Assembly (NCBI RefSeq): GCF_004138335.1
Contig: NZ_RYFW01000002.1
Span: forward strand, 973,501-1,037,500
Direction of reading: 5' to 3'
DNA length: 64,000 nucleotides
Origin: Peristeroidobacter agariperforans
GTDB lineage: Bacteria; Pseudomonadota; Gammaproteobacteria; Steroidobacterales; Steroidobacteraceae
Shown here in pieces: positions 51,188 through 60,412 of the stretch. A program made the position numbers and the translations under genes. A model generated the notes under the pieces. That model saw only the letters and a list, made by a program, of their open reading frames with translations, was not told the origin of the DNA and ran no database searches. Within the stretch, counting starts at the first letter, position 1. Every line of letters starts with the position of its first letter.

Positions 51188-52069
51188 TTGCACACGTTCG
51201 ACTTTGTTTCTATCGGCGCATACACCAAGGACACTATCGTCACGCGCACCGGCACTCGCCAGGTTCATGGCGGCGGATACAGCTATTCGGCACACGCCGC
51301 GCGCTTGCTGGGTCAGCGCGTCGGCGCCGTCACTCGGCTGGCGAGGGAGGACATCGAGTCCACTCGACTGTTGAAAGAGGCGGGCGTGGAAGTGATGGTG
51401 CGAGAGTCGGCCAGGTCGACCGTGATGCGGCTGGAGTATCCGACGGCCAACGTCGACGAGCGCATCCTGACGGTCACCGACATCGCCGATCCATTTCAGA
51501 TCGAGGACATCGCCAGCGTACGCGCCGAGGCAATACTCATCAGCGCGTCCATTCGCGGTGAAGTGTCGCTGCCGGTGGTGAAAACAGTTCGTGAGCGCGC
51601 GCGCTTGCTCGGAGTCGATGTGCAAGGGTTCGTTCGCATCGTCACGCCCGAAGGCAAGCTCACGTACCAAGGGTGGCCGGAAATGTCGGAAGTGCTGGCG
51701 CTGGTCGACGTGCTCAAGACCGACGCGGTGGAAGCGGAGTTCCTCACTGGCCAGTCGGACATCCGCGTCGCGGCCCGGAAGCTCGCCTCGTATGGTCCGA
51801 AGGAAATCGTGTTGACGCACAAGGACGGTTTGCTCGTGCTGGCGAATGGCGAATATTTCGAGCAGCCGTTCCGACCGGAGGAGTTGCGGGGGCGCAGCGG
51901 TCGTGGTGACACCTGCGTTGGCTCTTATCTTTCCGGCCGCTTGCAGATGACACCGGAGCAGGCGACCCGCTGGGCCGCGGCGCTGACCAGCTTGAAGCTC
52001 GAAGCGGAAGGGCCGATCCGTCGTACGCGCGCGGACGTGGAGGAGTTGATCCGGAGACAGTACTCGTGA
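51188..52069 (+). CDS. PfkB-family carbohydrate kinase, possible inositol kinase
   Basis: The 293-residue protein has the PfkB fold: FVSIGAYTKDTIVTRTG, the glycine pair GGGYSYSAHAARLLGQRVG, LKTDAVEAEFLTGQSDIRVA and the catalytic GRSGRGDTCVGSYLSGRL, in which Asp is the general base (usual form GAGD). Translation appears to begin at TTG with GGGGGG seven bases upstream; no ATG fits. It overlaps the next gene by four bases (GTGA). Plant and archaeal inositol kinases belong to this family, and its place after the OPA-type carrier suggests an inositol or inositol phosphate substrate, perhaps to make the signal sensed by the RpiR protein. Substrate is inferred only. Confidence 0.88.
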   Translation: MHTFDFVSIGAYTKDTIVTRTGTRQVHGGGYSYSAHAARLLGQRVGAVTRLAREDIESTRLLKEAGVEVMVRESARSTVMRLEYPTANVDERILTVTDIADPFQIEDIASVRAEAILISASIRGEVSLPVVKTVRERARLLGVDVQGFVRIVTPEGKLTYQGWPEMSEVLALVDVLKTDAVEAEFLTGQSDIRVAARKLASYGPKEIVLTHKDGLLVLANGEYFEQPFRPEELRGRSGRGDTCVGSYLSGRLQMTPEQATRWAAALTSLKLEAEGPIRRTRADVEELIRRQYS

Positions 52070-53361
52070 AGCTTCTGAAGAACTCGATTGGGTTATCGGC
52101 GGTCGCGCTGCTGCTGAGCGCGACGCTGCTCTCCTGCACGTCCGTCGACGTAAATCCCAAGCAGCAAGCGGCGCAGCCGTCGACCGATGTTTCGATACTG
52201 GTGTTCGGCGACAGCGGCTATCACTACGACTATCTCGAAGCCGAGGACTACGAGATCGTCGTGACCGAAGAGAGCTTCAAGGAAAAGGAGCGGCGCGACT
52301 GGATCGAGGACAAGCGGCCCATCGACGAGCTCGCTTTCTCGCCCATGTACCGCCTGCCGCGTAACGGCAGCATGATCACGGCCAGCGGACTCGAGCCGGT
52401 TGCGAATGCCATGCAGGCGTACTGCGCCGGCGCGGCGGACTGCGACTTCGGGGTGATGCTCGGAGATAACATCTATCCTGATGGTGCGACTGCCAACGCG
52501 GACGGGCGCGACACGCAGCGGTTCCGTGATCTGTTCGTGACGCCGTTCGCGGGTCTCGGTCGCAGGCACGACGACTTCCGCATCTATTCGGTGCTGGGCA
52601 ATCACGACTGGCGGACCTCCCGCGAGGGCGCGATGGCTCAAGTCCAGTTCCTCGAGCAGACGCGACCGTTCTATATGGATGGGCTGTTTTATCGCGTACA
52701 GCCGCCCGCGGCTCATGGCGACGTGGAGGTGTTTGCAATCGACACGGAAGTGCTGCTCTCGGCAACCACCGTTTACAAGGCGACGCTCGCGGACGATGCG
52801 AGCGAGGTGCGCAGTGAGAAACGCGAGAAGCCGTTGAAGTGGGCGGTCCCGCAGACCGACGCCGAGCGCAACATGGTCGCGTGGCTCGAAGATTCGCTGC
52901 GCAGTTCCAAGGCCCATTGGAAAATCGTCATCGGACATCACCCGCTGTGGTCCGCGGCGGGCAGCAAATTCGAGCAGGCCCATGCATTGCGCCGGCTCAT
53001 CCTGCCCACGTTGTGTCGGTATGCGGACATCTATCTCGCCGGTCATGAGCACACCATGGAAGTGCACACCGACGATTGCTCGCAAACCGACGCCGGCGCG
53101 CTCGATCCGCTGCCGCAAATCGTGTCGGGCAGCGCTGCGAAGATGCGCCCGATCAATAGCGCGTTCATTCGCAACCAGCTCGCCAGCTATCCGCAGTTGC
53201 GCACTCTCTACGCCAAGGGACTGACCTGGGGCTTCGCGCATCTGAGCATCGAAGGCGACAAAGCGACGGTGAAGATCATCGAAGTACCCACCGACGGCTC
53301 CGGCGGGTCGCGCGTCACTTTCGAACAATCGTTTGCACGCCGGCGCCAGGTCGCGTCGTAG
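52066..53361 (+). CDS. Lipoprotein calcineurin-like (purple acid phosphatase-type) phosphoesterase
   Basis: The 431-residue protein has a lipoprotein signal with Cys24 ([10 protein letters not shown]). The metallophosphoesterase motifs appear in order: [34 protein letters not shown] and AGHEHTME, which hold the two-metal site. It should sit in the periplasm or on the outer membrane and release phosphate from a phosphoester. Next to phytases it may act on lower inositol phosphates left by them; this is inference. It starts at GTG within the kinase stop and is followed after 19 bases by mmsA, so it shares their transcript. Confidence 0.93.
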   Translation: MKLLKNSIGLSAVALLLSATLLSCTSVDVNPKQQAAQPSTDVSILVFGDSGYHYDYLEAEDYEIVVTEESFKEKERRDWIEDKRPIDELAFSPMYRLPRNGSMITASGLEPVANAMQAYCAGAADCDFGVMLGDNIYPDGATANADGRDTQRFRDLFVTPFAGLGRRHDDFRIYSVLGNHDWRTSREGAMAQVQFLEQTRPFYMDGLFYRVQPPAAHGDVEVFAIDTEVLLSATTVYKATLADDASEVRSEKREKPLKWAVPQTDAERNMVAWLEDSLRSSKAHWKIVIGHHPLWSAAGSKFEQAHALRRLILPTLCRYADIYLAGHEHTMEVHTDDCSQTDAGALDPLPQIVSGSAAKMRPINSAFIRNQLASYPQLRTLYAKGLTWGFAHLSIEGDKATVKIIEVPTDGSGGSRVTFEQSFARRRQVAS

Positions 53362-53380
53362 TCGTTTCCCAGGAGTCTCC

Positions 53381-54907
53381 ATGAATATGCAAGTTGCGAC
53401 GTCCGCAGACGGGCTGCGGACCTTGGGTCATTTTGTCGACGGCAATGTGCGCGCCGGCGCGAGCGGCCGATTCGGCCAGGTTTTCAACCCTGCGACAGGC
53501 CAGGTTGCGGCGCGCGTGAGCTTCGCGTCCACGCAGGAAACGCAGATGGCAATCACGGCGGCGCGCAAAGCTTTGCCGTCGTGGGCTGCAACGCCTCCCG
53601 TTCAGCGTGCGCGAGTGATGTTCCGCTTCAAAGCGTTGATGGAGGCGCACATCGACGAGCTTGCGGCCCTCATCACCAGCGAACATGGCAAGGTGCTATC
53701 GGATGCTCGCGGCGAAGTGAGTCGCGGGCTGGAGGTCGTGGAGTTCGCCTGCGGCATTCCTCATCTGCTCAAGGGCGAATTCTCCGATGATGTCGGCCGC
53801 GCCATCGACAGCTGGTCGCTGCGCCAGCCTGTCGGCGTCTGTGCAGGCATTACGCCGTTCAACTTCCCAGCGATGGTGCCATTGTGGATGTTTCCTATCG
53901 CGCTGGCCTGCGGCAACACGTTCGTGCTCAAGCCTTCCGAGAAGGATCCGTCGTGCGCACTGCGCCTGGCGCAGTTGTTGAGCGAAGCCGGGTTGCCCGC
54001 GGGAGCCTTCAACGTCGTGAATGGCGATCGCGAATCGGTGGACGCACTGCTGAGTCATCCGGAGATCGCGGCCGTGAGTTTCGTCGGCTCGACGCCCATC
54101 GCCCAACACATCTACGAGACGGCTGCCCGGCACGGCAAGCGGGTGCAGGCGCTCGGCGGGGCGAAGAATCATATGGTCGTCATGCCGGATGCGAACCCAA
54201 AACTCGTTGCGCAGGCATTGATGGGCGCGGCGTATGGATCGGCGGGTGAGCGATGCATGGCGATCTCGGTCGCAGTCGCGGTGGGCGATGCCGGCGATCG
54301 ACTGGTCGAAGAGCTCAAGCCGATGATTGCCGCGCTCAAGATCGGCAATGGCGCCAACAAGGAAGTCGAGATGGGGCCGCTGGTAACCCGAGAGCACCTG
54401 GAGCGAGTGCGCAGCTACATCGACATTGGTGTGCAGGAAGGGGCGACTCTGGTGGTCGATGGCCGTTCTAGATCCGTGCCTGGTCACGAGCAAGGTTTCT
54501 ACCTCGGCGCGACCCTGCTGGATCACGTGAAGACCCACATGCGTGTCTATAAGGAAGAGATCTTCGGTCCGGTGCTCGCCATCGTGCGTGTGCCGGATCT
54601 TGCCAGCGCGCTGAAGCTCATCGAGGAACACGAGTTCGGCAATGGCACCTCGATCTACACCAATGACGGCGACGCGGCGCGAACGTTCTGCCACCAGGTG
54701 CAGGCAGGCATGGTGGGCGTCAATGTGCCCATCCCGGTGCCCATGGCGTTTCACAGCTTCGGCGGCTGGAAACGCTCCCTGTTCGGCGACCTGCACGTGC
54801 ACGGTCCGGACGGCGTGCGCTTCTACACTCGCATGAAAACGATGACCGCTCGCTGGCCAACAGGAATCCGCAGCATGGCCGAATACGTCATGCCGGTCAT
54901 GAAGTAA
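53381..54907 (+). CDS. mmsA: Methylmalonate-semialdehyde / malonate-semialdehyde dehydrogenase (acylating)
   Basis: The 508-residue protein fits MmsA/IolA closely: [77 protein letters not shown] and the catalytic Cys in [17 protein letters not shown] (about residue 292), with [25 protein letters not shown] later. It converts malonate semialdehyde to acetyl-CoA (or methylmalonate semialdehyde to propionyl-CoA) with NAD+ and CoA, so it finishes the inositol pathway started by iolGEDBC. ATG at 53381 with AGGAG upstream is preferred over a longer frame. Confidence 0.97.
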   Translation: MNMQVATSADGLRTLGHFVDGNVRAGASGRFGQVFNPATGQVAARVSFASTQETQMAITAARKALPSWAATPPVQRARVMFRFKALMEAHIDELAALITSEHGKVLSDARGEVSRGLEVVEFACGIPHLLKGEFSDDVGRAIDSWSLRQPVGVCAGITPFNFPAMVPLWMFPIALACGNTFVLKPSEKDPSCALRLAQLLSEAGLPAGAFNVVNGDRESVDALLSHPEIAAVSFVGSTPIAQHIYETAARHGKRVQALGGAKNHMVVMPDANPKLVAQALMGAAYGSAGERCMAISVAVAVGDAGDRLVEELKPMIAALKIGNGANKEVEMGPLVTREHLERVRSYIDIGVQEGATLVVDGRSRSVPGHEQGFYLGATLLDHVKTHMRVYKEEIFGPVLAIVRVPDLASALKLIEEHEFGNGTSIYTNDGDAARTFCHQVQAGMVGVNVPIPVPMAFHSFGGWKRSLFGDLHVHGPDGVRFYTRMKTMTARWPTGIRSMAEYVMPVMK

Positions 54908-54911
54908 CCCC

Positions 54912-55148
54912 ATGCGCCCGCTCGCTTTTTCCGTGTGCCGCTCCTCGCGGCACGGCCTCCCTGCGCGCCGCCGGAATCCCTGGACACCCATCGATCTCCG
55001 TCGTCTGCGCGAGCTCGCATCGATGGGTGTCCAAGTCTGCGACATCGCCTTGGCGTTGCGGCGCAGCGAGTCGGCCATTCGAAACAAGGCGGGCTTGCAC
55101 GGTATTTCGCTGGCGGGCGCGGCGGCTGGTTGCAAAAATAATCAATAA
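54912..55148 (+). CDS. Small putative helix-turn-helix protein
   Basis: A 78-residue frame begins four bases after mmsA. Its middle (WTPIDLRRLRELASMGVQVC, DIALALRRSESAIRNKAGLH) resembles a small HTH of the SANT/GcrA-like type that tests a DNA or protein partner, and the ends are basic. A perfect 15-base inverted repeat lies within the gene. No family can be named. It may be cotranscribed with mmsA. Moderate confidence; the HTH-like periodicity and position argue for a real gene. Confidence 0.6.
   Translation: MRPLAFSVCRSSRHGLPARRRNPWTPIDLRRLRELASMGVQVCDIALALRRSESAIRNKAGLHGISLAGAAAGCKNNQ
54981..55033. repeat. Perfect 15-base inverted repeat inside the small HTH gene
   Basis: TGGACACCCATCGAT (54981-54995) and ATCGATGGGTGTCCA (55019-55033) are exact reverse complements separated by 23 bases. 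They can form a stable RNA hairpin shortly after the mmsA stop or act as a protein site. There is no T run. Confidence 0.6.
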
Positions 55149-55225
55149 AGAGCAAATTCGGGCAAATCCGATTAGGGGGCGTCATCCGGGCGGCGAGAGC
55201 CGCTCATATATAAAAGGAGTGCTCG

Positions 55226-57169
55226 ATGGACCAGCTGAAAGGATGGCGGCGGGGGATTGCCGCTGGTTGTATTGGACTGTTGTTGCCGATTGTTCAAGCA
55301 GGCGCGGAGACCGACAGCCCCAGTCGGTTGCCGGCCAGGCAGGCTGAGTTTCTGGACCGCGGACTGGTGGCGGTGCAGACGGACGGAGGAGTGTTTCTCA
55401 GCTGGCGATTGCTCGGCAGCGAGTCGTACGACGCGGGCTTCAATCTCTACCGCAACGGTAGAAAGCTCAATCGCAAGCCGCTGACCTCGACGACGAATTA
55501 CCTGGATCCTGCCGGAACGGCGGGTTCGACTTACACAGTTCGCCGTGTGTTCGACGGCCGAGAGCAGCCGCTCGCCGCGTTCTTCGAGGCCGTGACACAA
55601 GGACGGCGCGGCAGGGCGGACTCCGCCGAAGTCTGGGAAGGCTCCTATCTTCCAATTCCGTTGCAGCGGCCGGCTGACGGGGTGACGCCGGTAGGCGAGG
55701 CGTACACCTATCGCGCCAACGATGCGAGCGTGGGCGATCTGGACGGCGACGGTGAATATGAGATCGTACTCAAGTGGGATCCTTCGAATCAGAAGGACAA
55801 CTCACAAAGCGGCTACACCGGCGAAGTCTTCGTCGATGCCTACAAGCTCGACGGCACGCTGCTCTGGCGCATCTCGTTGGGAAGAAACATTCGGGCTGGC
55901 GCGCACTACACGCAGTTCATGGTGTACGACTTCGACGGCGACGGCAAAGCGGAAGTCGCGATGAAGACTGCCGACGGCTCCACCGACGCTCGAGGCACGG
56001 TCATCGGCGATCCCGCCGCGGACTATAGAAACACCGCCGGCTACGTGCTCAGTGGCCCGGAATATCTGACGATGTTCGATGGCGCCACTGGCAAAGCGCT
56101 GGCGACCATCGACTACGTGCCGGCACGCGGTACGGTCGAGTCGTGGGGGGATAACTACGGCAACCGCGTCGATCGGTTCCTGGGCGGCGTGGCTTATCTC
56201 GATGGCCGGCATCCGAGCCTGATCATGAGCCGCGGTTACTACACGCGCACTGTTATTGTGGCGTGGGATTGGAAACATGGCCAGCTCACGCAGCGCTGGG
56301 TCTTCGACTCGGACGTCTCAGGCGCGGAGTATCGCGGGCAAGGCAATCATCAGCTGGCGGTGGCCGATGTAGACAGCGATGGCAAGGACGAGATCGTCTT
56401 CGGCGCCATGACCATCGATGATAACGGCACGGTGCTGTACAACACCGCGCTGGGCCACGGCGATGCGTTACACGTCGGCGACCTCGATCCCAATCGCCCT
56501 GGATTGGAAGTGTTCAAAGTCATGGAGTCGAGAACGTCGCCATACGGACTCGCCTCCTGGGATGCGGCGACCGGCGCAATCCTGTGGGGCAAGCTCACGG
56601 CGGCGGACACGGGGCGCGGAATGTCCGCTGACATCGATCCCACGCATCCCGGTGAGGAAATGTGGTCCAGCGCTGGCGGCGGACTACACACCGCGACGGG
56701 TGACCCGCTCACGGGCGTTCCCTCGACCATCAACTTCGGCATCTGGTGGGATGGCGATCTGTCGCGCGAGCTGCTCGATCACACCTACGATTCCGTGGCG
56801 GGCGCGGGTGTCGGACGCATCGACAAATGGGACTATTTGAACAGCGTGTCGGCGCCCATCCTGGTCGCGGCCGGTACTTATTCCAACAACGGCACCAAGG
56901 GAACGCCGGCGTTGCAAGCCGACATTCTCGGCGATTGGCGTGAAGAGGCGATCTGGCGCTCGCAAGACAGCAGCGAGCTGCGCATCTACACGACGACCGC
57001 GCCCACGGAATATAAGCTGCGCACGCTCATGCACGATCCGACGTATCGTTTGGCGGTGGCCTGGCAGAACGTTGCTTATAACCAGCCGCCGCACCCCGGC
57101 TTCTTTCTGGGAACCGACATGAAATTGCCGCCGGCTGCCCGGTTGTACTTTCCACGACCGCGGAGGTAA
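55226..57169 (+). CDS. Rhamnogalacturonan lyase, polysaccharide lyase family 11
   Basis: The 647-residue protein has a signal peptide (MDQLKGWRRGIAAGCIGLLL to AGA) followed by an N-terminal beta domain (RGLVAVQTDGGVFLSWRLLG, GFNLYRNGRKLN) and a propeller with many Asp-rich calcium loops (VGDLDGDGEYEIVLKWDPSN, YDFDGDGKAEVAMKTADGST, VADVDSDGKDEIVFGA). GHGDALHVGDLDPNRPGLEV and ADILGDWREEAIWRS near the end are typical of PL11. It cleaves the rhamnose-galacturonate backbone of pectin outside the cytoplasm. The 77 bases upstream hold no obvious operator. It fits a plant-material lifestyle along with the phytases. Confidence 0.95.
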   Translation: MDQLKGWRRGIAAGCIGLLLPIVQAGAETDSPSRLPARQAEFLDRGLVAVQTDGGVFLSWRLLGSESYDAGFNLYRNGRKLNRKPLTSTTNYLDPAGTAGSTYTVRRVFDGREQPLAAFFEAVTQGRRGRADSAEVWEGSYLPIPLQRPADGVTPVGEAYTYRANDASVGDLDGDGEYEIVLKWDPSNQKDNSQSGYTGEVFVDAYKLDGTLLWRISLGRNIRAGAHYTQFMVYDFDGDGKAEVAMKTADGSTDARGTVIGDPAADYRNTAGYVLSGPEYLTMFDGATGKALATIDYVPARGTVESWGDNYGNRVDRFLGGVAYLDGRHPSLIMSRGYYTRTVIVAWDWKHGQLTQRWVFDSDVSGAEYRGQGNHQLAVADVDSDGKDEIVFGAMTIDDNGTVLYNTALGHGDALHVGDLDPNRPGLEVFKVMESRTSPYGLASWDAATGAILWGKLTAADTGRGMSADIDPTHPGEEMWSSAGGGLHTATGDPLTGVPSTINFGIWWDGDLSRELLDHTYDSVAGAGVGRIDKWDYLNSVSAPILVAAGTYSNNGTKGTPALQADILGDWREEAIWRSQDSSELRIYTTTAPTEYKLRTLMHDPTYRLAVAWQNVAYNQPPHPGFFLGTDMKLPPAARLYFPRPRR

Positions 57170-57175
57170 GTAATA

Positions 57176-58216
57176 TCAGGCTCGCGTCGCCTGGGACCGC
57201 GACGCGAGCCGCGTCACTGCGACTCGCAAGTCCGTCGACAGCCACGCTTCATCGGCGCGATCGAAGTCGACGACGGTCGTCGGCACGTCGCTGGGACGAA
57301 AGCTTCCGCTGTGACACAGCCGGAGCACGCTTTCCATCTGCGGCCGGACATTGGGCCGGCCGGTGCGCAGCGTGATTCCTTTGAGATACATATCTCGTAG
57401 CGGCAGGGGCGTCGCGTTGTCGAAATAGATCACGACGCTCGTGAAGAGCGCTTCCGGCTCTGCCGCGGCCAGGGCTCGCTGGAGTCCATCGACAGTTCCT
57501 CCAGCATCGACGACGATGCCGAACGCGCGGGGCGGGGTGCTCGTCATATCCAAAGCAGTCGCGCCCAATCTGGCCGCGACGCGACGACGTTGCTCGTCGG
57601 CGTCCCAGTAAACGACCTCGCTTGCGCCCATCGATACTGCGATGCCAGCGGCGTAGAGACCGATGACGGACGCGAGTCCGCCGACAACGAGCACTGCCGC
57701 TTCAGGTCGCTCGTTGAGCGCCGGCCCAACCGCACGCCAAGCATCGAGCGCCATGTCGGCCGCGCCGATGGCCGCGACCGGATCGAGCCCGCTCGGTAAT
57801 GGAACCAGCATGGCGTCGGCGTAGGGCACACGTAACAACTCGGCGAGCGCGCCACCGAAGTCTCCGGCACGTCCCATGCCGTAAGAAGCAGCGAATGGAA
57901 CGGATTCGCACCGACCCGTATGGCCCCGCTTGCAGCTTCGACAGTAGCCACAGCAAATCTGGGCTGACACCAGCACCAGATCGCCGGGCTTCACGGCTCT
58001 GACGAGCGCGCCAACTTCGATCACTTGGGCGATGCACTCGTGGCCCAGTGCGCTGCCCGCGGCAATCGGCGCCACGCCGCGTACGAATCCCACATCGAGG
58101 TCACATCGCCCGACGACCAGCGGCGCAACGATGGATTCGAGATCCGAACATAACTTCGGCGCGCTCGTCTCGCGCCATCCCAGAACGCCTGGACGCTCGA
58201 ATGCAAGGAACCGCAT
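57176..58216 (-). CDS. Zinc-dependent alcohol dehydrogenase
   Basis: The 346-residue protein shows the medium-chain dehydrogenase layout: GRCDLDVGF, ALGHECIAQVIEVGALVRAV with the catalytic zinc His/Glu, four-Cys structural zinc loop in ICCGYCRSCKRGHTGRC, and VLVVGGLASVIGLYAAGIAV as cofactor fold. The substrate is unknown. ATG at 58216 (MRFLAFERPG) is preferred; the long upstream frame has no family similarity. It converges with the PL11 gene and ends inside a strong hairpin. Confidence 0.92.
   Translation of the reverse strand: MRFLAFERPGVLGWRETSAPKLCSDLESIVAPLVVGRCDLDVGFVRGVAPIAAGSALGHECIAQVIEVGALVRAVKPGDLVLVSAQICCGYCRSCKRGHTGRCESVPFAASYGMGRAGDFGGALAELLRVPYADAMLVPLPSGLDPVAAIGAADMALDAWRAVGPALNERPEAAVLVVGGLASVIGLYAAGIAVSMGASEVVYWDADEQRRRVAARLGATALDMTSTPPRAFGIVVDAGGTVDGLQRALAAAEPEALFTSVVIYFDNATPLPLRDMYLKGITLRTGRPNVRPQMESVLRLCHSGSFRPSDVPTTVVDFDRADEAWLSTDLRVAVTRLASRSQATRA
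57179..57210. terminator. Hairpin at the convergent ends of PL11 and alcohol dehydrogenase genes
   Basis: GGCTCGCGTCGC (57179-57190) pairs with GCGACGCGAGCC (57199-57210), a perfect 12-base-pair stem with an eight-base loop. It mostly overlaps the last codons of the dehydrogenase and lies 10 bases past the lyase stop. No T run follows; a bidirectional terminator is likely. Confidence 0.55.
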
Positions 58217-58419
58217 GCGTGGCCTCGCGAAGTAGTTGCACCACGTGCAGCCTAGCGTTGCGTCGAGGACCACTCCAATGCAGAACCTGCATCGGGCGTT
58301 ATGAATGCGGTGAATGGCCGAGCCGGACGAAATCGCGTCGCACTTGTAACTCTCGCTCGAACCGCGTTGTCGACCACACTGTGCTCCGTCCGATCTCAAC
58401 TGTTTCAAGGAGCAAAGTC

Positions 58420-58875
58420 ATGTTCGACATTCTGCATCGGGTAGGCATGAAGGCGTCGCTCGACAAGGTTTATCAGGCGCTCGCGACGCCCGAAGGGGTG
58501 GCAGGGTGGTGGACCACCGAGACGACCGGCGATCGCAAGGCCGGCGGTATGATCAAGTTTCGCTTCACCGATGGCGGCCGCGAGCTTGGCGTCTTCAACA
58601 TGAAGATCGTCGAGTTGCGGCCCAACACGCGAGTAGTGTGGGAAGTGGTGGACGGGCCGGCGGAGTGGATCGGGACAAATGTTCGCTTCGAACTGAAGCA
58701 GGAAGACGATTTCGCCGTCGTGTTGTTCAAGCACGAGGGCTGGCGGGAGCCCGCCGAATTCATGTACCACTGCTCCACCAAGTGGGGCGTGTTCCTGCAG
58801 AGCCTGAAATCGCTGATCGAAACGGGCCAGGGTCAGCCCAGCCCGAACGATGTGAAGATCAGCAACTGGCACTGA
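58420..58875 (+). CDS. SRPBCC / AHSA1-like domain protein
   Basis: The 151-residue protein is a single START/Bet v1-type domain: ILHRVGMKASLDKVYQALAT, PEGVAGWWTTETTGDRKAGG, MIKFRFTDGGRELGVFNMKI and a C-terminal helix (WGVFLQSLKSLIETGQGQ). Such proteins bind a hydrophobic ligand in a deep cavity; the AHSA1 group is common in bacteria, without known enzymatic role here. ATG at 58420 has AAGGAG upstream. It is divergent from the dehydrogenase, with a 203-base space in which I see no clear signal. Confidence 0.93.
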   Translation: MFDILHRVGMKASLDKVYQALATPEGVAGWWTTETTGDRKAGGMIKFRFTDGGRELGVFNMKIVELRPNTRVVWEVVDGPAEWIGTNVRFELKQEDDFAVVLFKHEGWREPAEFMYHCSTKWGVFLQSLKSLIETGQGQPSPNDVKISNWH

Positions 58876-58886
58876 TCTCGCGGCTG

Positions 58887-58913
58887 GACGCGCCGGCGAC
58901 TCGTCGGCGCGTC
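58887..58913. terminator. Hairpin between SRPBCC and di-heme peroxidase genes
   Basis: GACGCGCCG (58887-58895) pairs with CGGCGCGTC (58905-58913) around a nine-base loop in the 79-base convergent space. No T run; weak bidirectional terminator candidate. Confidence 0.45.
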
Positions 58914-58954
58914 GTAGATCGGAGCAGATTCACGGTTCGCAGGCGCCCGCCGCC

Positions 58955-60310
58955 TTACAACGACTTCAAATATTGCACCAGGTCCGCGCGCTCGCTGCTG
59001 GAGAGCGACAGGCCAAACAAATCGTCGTAGTGATCGATCACGTCTTCCAGCGTGGCGAAACGGCCGTCGTGGTAGTAGCCACCTTTGCCATGAGTCCACA
59101 GCCCCTTCAACGGCGCTGTGCGATACCGCTCGTCCGGCGAGCGATCGGCCTGGAAGCTGTCGATGCCAATCTCCTCGGGCGTGTGCATGTTCCAGCCGGG
59201 CTCAGTGAAGATCGGTGGAACGTGGCAGCGGGCGCAGTCGGCTCGGTCTTCAAATAGTGCTTTGCCACGATTGGCCGCGGCCGCGTCGAAGCTGCCACGA
59301 GGCGGGCGCGGTGCAGGGAGGCTGAGTTGATAGAAGTGCAGCGGCGCGAGCTTCGGCGTGATGAGATCCGGCGTGCGCCGCACGTCGCCAAAGCCGGCCT
59401 CTGCGGCGATAGGAAACTTCACCGAATCGTTCAGGCGCGGATCGAAGAATGTTCCCTGGCCCTGCATCTCCAGGTTGGCGACGAAGCCGTTCCAATGGGT
59501 CACCGAGCCCCAGCCGGTCCAGGTGTGCAGATTCACTCCCGCCAGGCCAAACGCCGGCGGTATCAGCGTCGCCGCCGGTTTGCCATCGGGGCGAACGGCC
59601 TTGCCGTCCATCAGCAACTCAGCATCGAACTTGCCAGGGCCCCAGCTGCGCAACACGGTGCGCACCGTCGCGGCGTCGATCGATGGAATGGCAATGCGCA
59701 GCAGGTCCACGAACGGCTGCACGTCGGGAGCGAGCGCAATGATCTCGCCGACATTCAGATCGCGCGCCGCCCAGCCATCCAGGCGCCGGCCGATGCCGGG
59801 AGCAAACGAATTGTCCACCGTCGAATGACAAAGCGCGCAGGTAATACCCACCGATTGCAGGCGACGGCCGCTGTCGTCGAAGATCCCACGCACGCCGACT
59901 ACAGCATCGAGCTTCAACAGCGCCAGCGTTGTTGCGGGAGAGTCGAGATCGACTCGCCCTTTTTGCAGATCGTTGCGTAACGAGCTCGGTAGCGCTTCGA
60001 CGTCGACCTTCAGCCCGACCGCAAGCGCCGCCTTTGGGCTCAGTCCGGCGCCGACGCCACCGTTGGCGCTGCCGGCAATGGCCGTATGCAAGCGCAACGC
60101 ATCGCCCCAGAAAGCCTCGTCGCCGAAGGTGTCATAGCGAAAGGTCAGTCTGCCCTGTTTGATCTGTTCGAGCGCGAACTGGAGATTTTTCAGATCGGTG
60201 CGAGACAGCGCACGAGCGTCGGATGTTTCCTCGGCGCGGGCAGGTTGCGTCGCAATTGCCAGGAATCCCACGGCGGCCATGGCCGCGCGGATCATCGACG
60301 GGAATTTCAT
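58955..60310 (-). CDS. Di-heme cytochrome c peroxidase / MauG-like protein
   Basis: The 451-residue protein has a signal peptide (MKFPSMIRAAMAAVGFLAIA to ARA) and two CxxCH heme sites: CALCH in GITCALCHSTVDNS (about 163-176) and CARCH in DRADCARCHVPPIF. Downstream LKGLWTHGKGGYYHDGRFAT and DVIDHYDDLFGLSLSSSERADLVQYLKSL match the C-terminal part of cytochrome c peroxidases and MauG relatives. It should act in the periplasm on peroxide or as an oxidase. A GGAG ribosome site precedes the start. It is a single gene on its strand. Substrate unknown. Confidence 0.92.
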   Translation of the reverse strand: MKFPSMIRAAMAAVGFLAIATQPARAEETSDARALSRTDLKNLQFALEQIKQGRLTFRYDTFGDEAFWGDALRLHTAIAGSANGGVGAGLSPKAALAVGLKVDVEALPSSLRNDLQKGRVDLDSPATTLALLKLDAVVGVRGIFDDSGRRLQSVGITCALCHSTVDNSFAPGIGRRLDGWAARDLNVGEIIALAPDVQPFVDLLRIAIPSIDAATVRTVLRSWGPGKFDAELLMDGKAVRPDGKPAATLIPPAFGLAGVNLHTWTGWGSVTHWNGFVANLEMQGQGTFFDPRLNDSVKFPIAAEAGFGDVRRTPDLITPKLAPLHFYQLSLPAPRPPRGSFDAAAANRGKALFEDRADCARCHVPPIFTEPGWNMHTPEEIGIDSFQADRSPDERYRTAPLKGLWTHGKGGYYHDGRFATLEDVIDHYDDLFGLSLSSSERADLVQYLKSL

Positions 60311-60412
60311 TTCGGTCTCCCTGCTGTGTGCACGAGAGGAGTGCACACATTAGATGCAGCGAGTCCGACGAACGTGCCCGACTTATCGCGTCGCTCTACG
60401 GGCGCAACGCAC

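Noticed and set aside
58217-58408. N-terminal extension of the zinc alcohol dehydrogenase
   Set aside because: The added 64 residues have no family similarity, and normal dehydrogenase sequence begins just after the ATG at 58216.
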